From assembly GCA_947623455.1 (NCBI GenBank), contig OX392540.1, forward strand, positions 7,829,432 to 7,893,431: 64,000 bases of DNA, written 5' to 3'. Source of the DNA: Mimachlamys varia. Its lineage: Eukaryota > Mollusca > Bivalvia > Pectinida > Pectinidae. A program made the position numbers and the translations under genes. Below, piece by piece: positions 60,561 through 64,000 of this stretch (its first letter is position 1; each line of letters opens with the position of its first letter). The notes beneath the pieces are model-generated. The model searched no databases. It was not told the origin of the DNA and worked only from the letters and a program-made list of their open reading frames with translations.

Positions 60561-60666
60561 CATAATGTTGTCGCATAGGTCTAATCACAAATCGAAACTT
60601 GTATTATCGAAACAGCATTCAATATGTGTCTGCCCCAGCCAAGGAACAACTGTTTGAGTAGTCCAG
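60561..60666 (-). pseudogene. TIR scrap of receptor U7
   Basis: Reads VVPWLGQTHIECCFDNTSFD, then L, a TGA, LDLCDNIM: the box-1 to BB-loop part of a U3/U5-type TIR. It is joined directly to intron sequence (TTTATTTAGTTTGTCATCAATAGC, as at 23692), so the LRRs were deleted. 60236-60560 and 60760-61430 show no gene; (AAT)n is at 60491-60512. Confidence 0.8.
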
Positions 60667-61431
60667 TAATATGTAAGCTTTATTTAGTTTGTCATCAATA
60701 GCAATGTGTGTTATAGGACTGTAACAATATTTGCTAAAAGGTTCATTACTTATTTCGATATAATTATTGTGCTTTATTAAGTGTCTTCGGACCAATTCTG
60801 AACAGCAAATCAAGTGAAGACAACAATGAAATTGATGACGTCACAATAGAGATTGATGACGCCACAACATCAATGGTTGTTATAGTCTTAGGCACTGGGG
60901 TGCTATAGGCGTATGGCAGCAACTGCTTCTAAGCATTGTGTCAATGGAAACTTAAAGAGCAAATGTAAACATATGTATATGTAATGTAATTCAATTTTAT
61001 GAATATTATCTTTGCTTTTGATCGGATGTTTCATGTAGATATTGTAAAAATTATTCACGAAATACGATCATCGGGGATTTGGAATTAAATATTTAATCAT
61101 TTTTTTTATTTTTAGCATATAACACGACATCAGCTACAAAGGAAAATAATAACTTGATACCAATCAATCAATATTTTATTTCTATGTCACGCGGCGTTAC
61201 ATCACCTGTAACATAGTATACAAATAAAATATACAAATAAAATAAACATGGAATATGCATTACTGGTAAACGGCATGAATTCAAAATATTATTCCAAAAT
61301 TAAATTAATGTACTGCCCAATCGCAGACGTCTAATGGGCAACCAATAGCTGTACGCATACATAACAAAGGATAGTTCGGTGTGTACAATTATACAGATTT
61401 GATTGAAAGCACAGAATATTTAATACATTAC

Positions 61432-61492
61432 CTGTAGTGTAGAACAGGTCAAACGTGCAGACGATGTAAATTATGATATTGTTTCCCATCAT
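61432..61492 (-). CDS. TLR signal-peptide exon U7
   Basis: Minus strand, 20 codons plus one base: MMGNNIIIYIVCTFDLFYTT, then G and donor GTAATG. Most like the U2 signal exon in sequence and flank. The nearest downstream main exons are the U7 scrap and pseudogene U6 (acceptor 58937), so it is probably an orphan. Confidence 0.7.
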
Positions 61493-62962
61493 GTTTACTA
61501 GTCGCAGTTGGAGCTTTTACCATTGATGGTGAAAGTGCCTAGTGCTAGTTGATGTCGCCTGGTATTCCCCAAAGGACACTCGGGGCGTGTGTCTTTCGCC
61601 TCTGTGGTACCTACCACTTAAAGATTATAACATATTAACCGGGTAGGCACAGATGCTTACGTCAATTTAAGATATCTTTTTGTCAGTTTAACAAAGATAC
61701 ATGTATGTATATTGTCAAGGGTTTAGATTAATCTAAAGGGCGCCATGTCATAATGTTCAAGAAAATACTATGTGTGAGGGATGCATTCAATTTGGGTTGA
61801 ACTGTATACGGCGGAGTAGGGCCACACAAGCTTTTGCTTGCTACTGCATACACCGGACCGTGGCTCTTATTCCCTGTGTGTGGACTATAACAAGTAATGG
61901 AGAAGGAACTGAAAAGTTAAGAGAAATTGACCAAAACACCCATGTCAACTGCATGTAGCTTATAAGAGCGTAGTTGGCGCCCAGGCGAGGCTCTTGAATG
62001 GTAATAAATAAATGGTTGGATAGGCAGAGTTGCTTTCTCTTGCTACACATTAATGTTTTCGTCCGGAGGTACATGTAGCTCTCCATTTGAAAAGGTAAAT
62101 AGCCTGTATTTACAACCTGATAAATGTTGAAAGATGGTAAGCTTCTGGAATGGTTCAAGGTGGTATATCATATAGGCAGTTAGCTGCATGGAGAAAAAGA
62201 ATCTTCCGGAAACGCTGGTCCTATCTTCTATAACTTTGTTGTTGGTCACCATGTAACTTGTTCTTTTGTTCATATTTTACCCCTCGTAAAATTGATGTTG
62301 AATTATACTTTTGATGACGCTTTCTTATTGCCATCGATGAAGCAAAAGACAATGTTAATAAATATGAGTAATATATCAATAATGCCATGCCCTCCTAGGA
62401 AGAACCGATTTGTGTGACTTTTGGTTGGATATGTTTGTGTTTTACGTCACATTAACAGCTTTGGACCGAACCAGATTTAAGCAGTGGAGAAAAGAATGAG
62501 CTCAAGGAGCAAAATAGTCGACCAACGCCGGGACCAACGCCGACGCCAACGTCCCGAGACTTAGCCTGGGAATTCGTAGGTTTTTCTCTGTGTACCTATG
62601 CACCTCCTCAAACTGGTCCTACATGATCCCACAGAGTCACTACGCTGCCACCAAATGTAACGTGCAGGCGGTCACCCATTCAACTTCTAAAGCGATCTCG
62701 CCAGGTAGGCAGTGTTTTATCCATCACATGAACATTACAGCTACATTTATGTGTATAAAATTGTATATCCCGTGTTAAGTCAAACGTCCTTAAGAAAAAT
62801 ATGTTTACGGAAGGCAGTTTTAATAAACAATTTAATACCAGACGTAAACAACGTTTAAGTACACTGATACTTGATAAAAAATGTTATTGAAGTCATCAAA
62901 GAATTAATATAATGTCAAAAAGTCGTTAGTTCGTTTTTAATGTCTCTTTGCTCTCAAAAGAA

Positions 62963-62964
<2 letters not shown>
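61493..62964. other. no recognisable gene; 5S-like patch 62665-62705
   Basis: 61500-61700 is the U7 5' flank (shared with U2). The rest is unrecognised. On the minus strand 62705-62665 reads TTAGAAGTTGAATGGGTGAC then CGCCTG, close to the 5S rRNA internal C box. It could be a 5S-derived SINE fragment, but nothing else of 5S is visible. Confidence 0.35.

Positions 62965-62965
<1 letters not shown>

Positions 62966-63010
<45 letters not shown>
62966..63010. repeat. (GA)n microsatellite
   Basis: About 22 uninterrupted GA units. Confidence 0.98.
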
Positions 63011-63011
<1 letters not shown>

Positions 63012-64000
63012 AAGTATATTAATATTACATTGTGGTATAAAGTCTCTTTTTCGCTTTTTTATTTTTGTTTGTTTTTTTTTGGGGAGGGGGGTTGTTTTTT
63101 TTTTGGGTGGGATTAGCTCGTCTTTTCTCGGTGAATCTTATGTATGTTTGGGTTTCTTTTTCTTTTCTCTCCCAATTCAACAATCCATCATTCTCATTTT
63201 TTCGTTTTCTTGATTTCATCTTTCGTTCCAAAAGGTAGGAAATGTCAAACAAAACATATATTTCTTATTCAATACTGATAACTTTGTTAAGATTCAAAAG
63301 ATATATTTCTTATTCAATACTGATAACTTTGTTAAGATTTAAAAGATATATTTCAAAGTTGATTAAATGGAATCACAACATCTGCTTCTACAATAGTTTA
63401 TAATATTTCGATTCCCACCTTGCTGCCCCTAGCAATATTTTTTTTTTTATAACAAGTTTACAGAAGATGTCTGTTTATTACGATCACATTATAACAACAT
63501 CACAAAGGTCCTCTCCGTTTCTAAGATATTACTGTATGTCATTACATATAATATATTTTTACGAGAACATGACAACATTGGCTTTGTCAAGCAATTCGAG
63601 CTACCAAATTATCTATTTCTTGATGCTAATTTATTTCTCAGAAAGATTAATATCTTTATTTGAAAAATATGTGAAGACTCAATAGTAGCTATAGAACAAC
63701 AAAAAGGTTCCAGCCCCCCCCCCCCCCCTCCCATCCCAATCTTTTCCTCGTTGTATTACAAATAGATAACCCCCGAAAGATGACGTTGATATTATGAACT
63801 TTTTTTCTCAAATTAAAGAGAAACCCATAAAACATTTGGTAGTTACGGCCGAACGTAGAACGGTATAGATTGCAATTCTTCTGAGTCGATGTTCAGTGGG
63901 AATATACCCCTGGGGTGATAGATAATTTCATATAACAGGGTCCTATTGTTTAAAACTTGGCTAGCTTAATCATTTTTTTCATAAGTTAATAACTATATGC
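63011..64000. other. low-complexity right end, no gene
   Basis: T/G-rich stretch 63045-63110. A 45-bp direct repeat at 63256-63300 and 63301-63345 (TTTCTTATTCAATACTGATA core) with a partial third copy. A C15 run at 63714-63728. No coding or RNA gene recognised. Confidence 0.6.

Noticed and set aside
1..64000. CRISPR arrays, bacterial operons or phage genes
   Set aside because: The sequence has spliced animal genes and eukaryotic transposons; the only regular repeat array has no unique spacers.

Overview
The window is AT-rich animal nuclear DNA: intron-bearing genes, tRNA-derived and satellite repeats, MITEs, a Ty3/gypsy element and Crypton-type recombinases. A tandem family of LRR-TIR (Toll-like) receptors of this kind is typical of lophotrochozoans, and a bivalve mollusc is my best guess. 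That assignment is inference; there is no rRNA or mitochondrial marker here.

The backbone is a tandem array of Toll-like receptor units, all on the minus strand. I label them U1 (exon 2 at 4383-6802), U2 (20622-24363), U3 (31478-34918), U4 (TIR only, 35868-36420), U5 (51298-54706), U6 (56517-58936) and U7 (a TIR scrap at 60561-60666 plus a signal exon at 61432-61492). Each full gene has two exons: a tiny signal-peptide exon ending in phase 1 before GT, and one large exon with an LRR N-cap, LRRs, an LRR C-cap, a transmembrane helix and a TIR domain. Downstream of U1, U2, U3 and U5 lie two shorter TIR relics each, so the duplicating block is relic-relic-receptor. Only U1 has an unbroken large exon. 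U2 has a 7-bp deletion. U3 and U5 share a +1 shift in an A8 run, and U3 also has a stop. U6 is heavily decayed.

Layout: 0-7.8 kb is the U1 block. 9.3-15 kb is a second duplicon carrying a Crypton-type tyrosine recombinase pseudogene, a spare receptor signal exon, tRNA-like repeats, a degenerate 18-bp satellite and a Tc1/mariner scrap. 15.4-24.4 kb is an expanded 72-bp satellite plus the U2 block. 25.3-26.5 kb is a TTAA-flanked MITE with nested insertions, including a second Crypton-like ORF. 26.7-36.4 kb holds U3 and U4. 36.5-47.1 kb is the second copy of the 9.3-15 kb duplicon, now containing a very young Ty3/gypsy element (40001-45081) with a target-site duplication and an intact empty site in the other copy. 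47-59 kb holds U5 and U6. 59.4-60.2 kb is a tRNA-like repeat array. 60.5-64 kb is U7 debris, microsatellites and otherwise unrecognised DNA.

If expressed, the receptors would sit in a membrane, bind ligand through LRRs and signal through the cytoplasmic TIR. All TIRs here lack the usual proline of the BB loop. The locus looks like a birth-and-death innate-receptor cluster reshaped by transposons. Identities quoted are by-eye estimates, not alignments.
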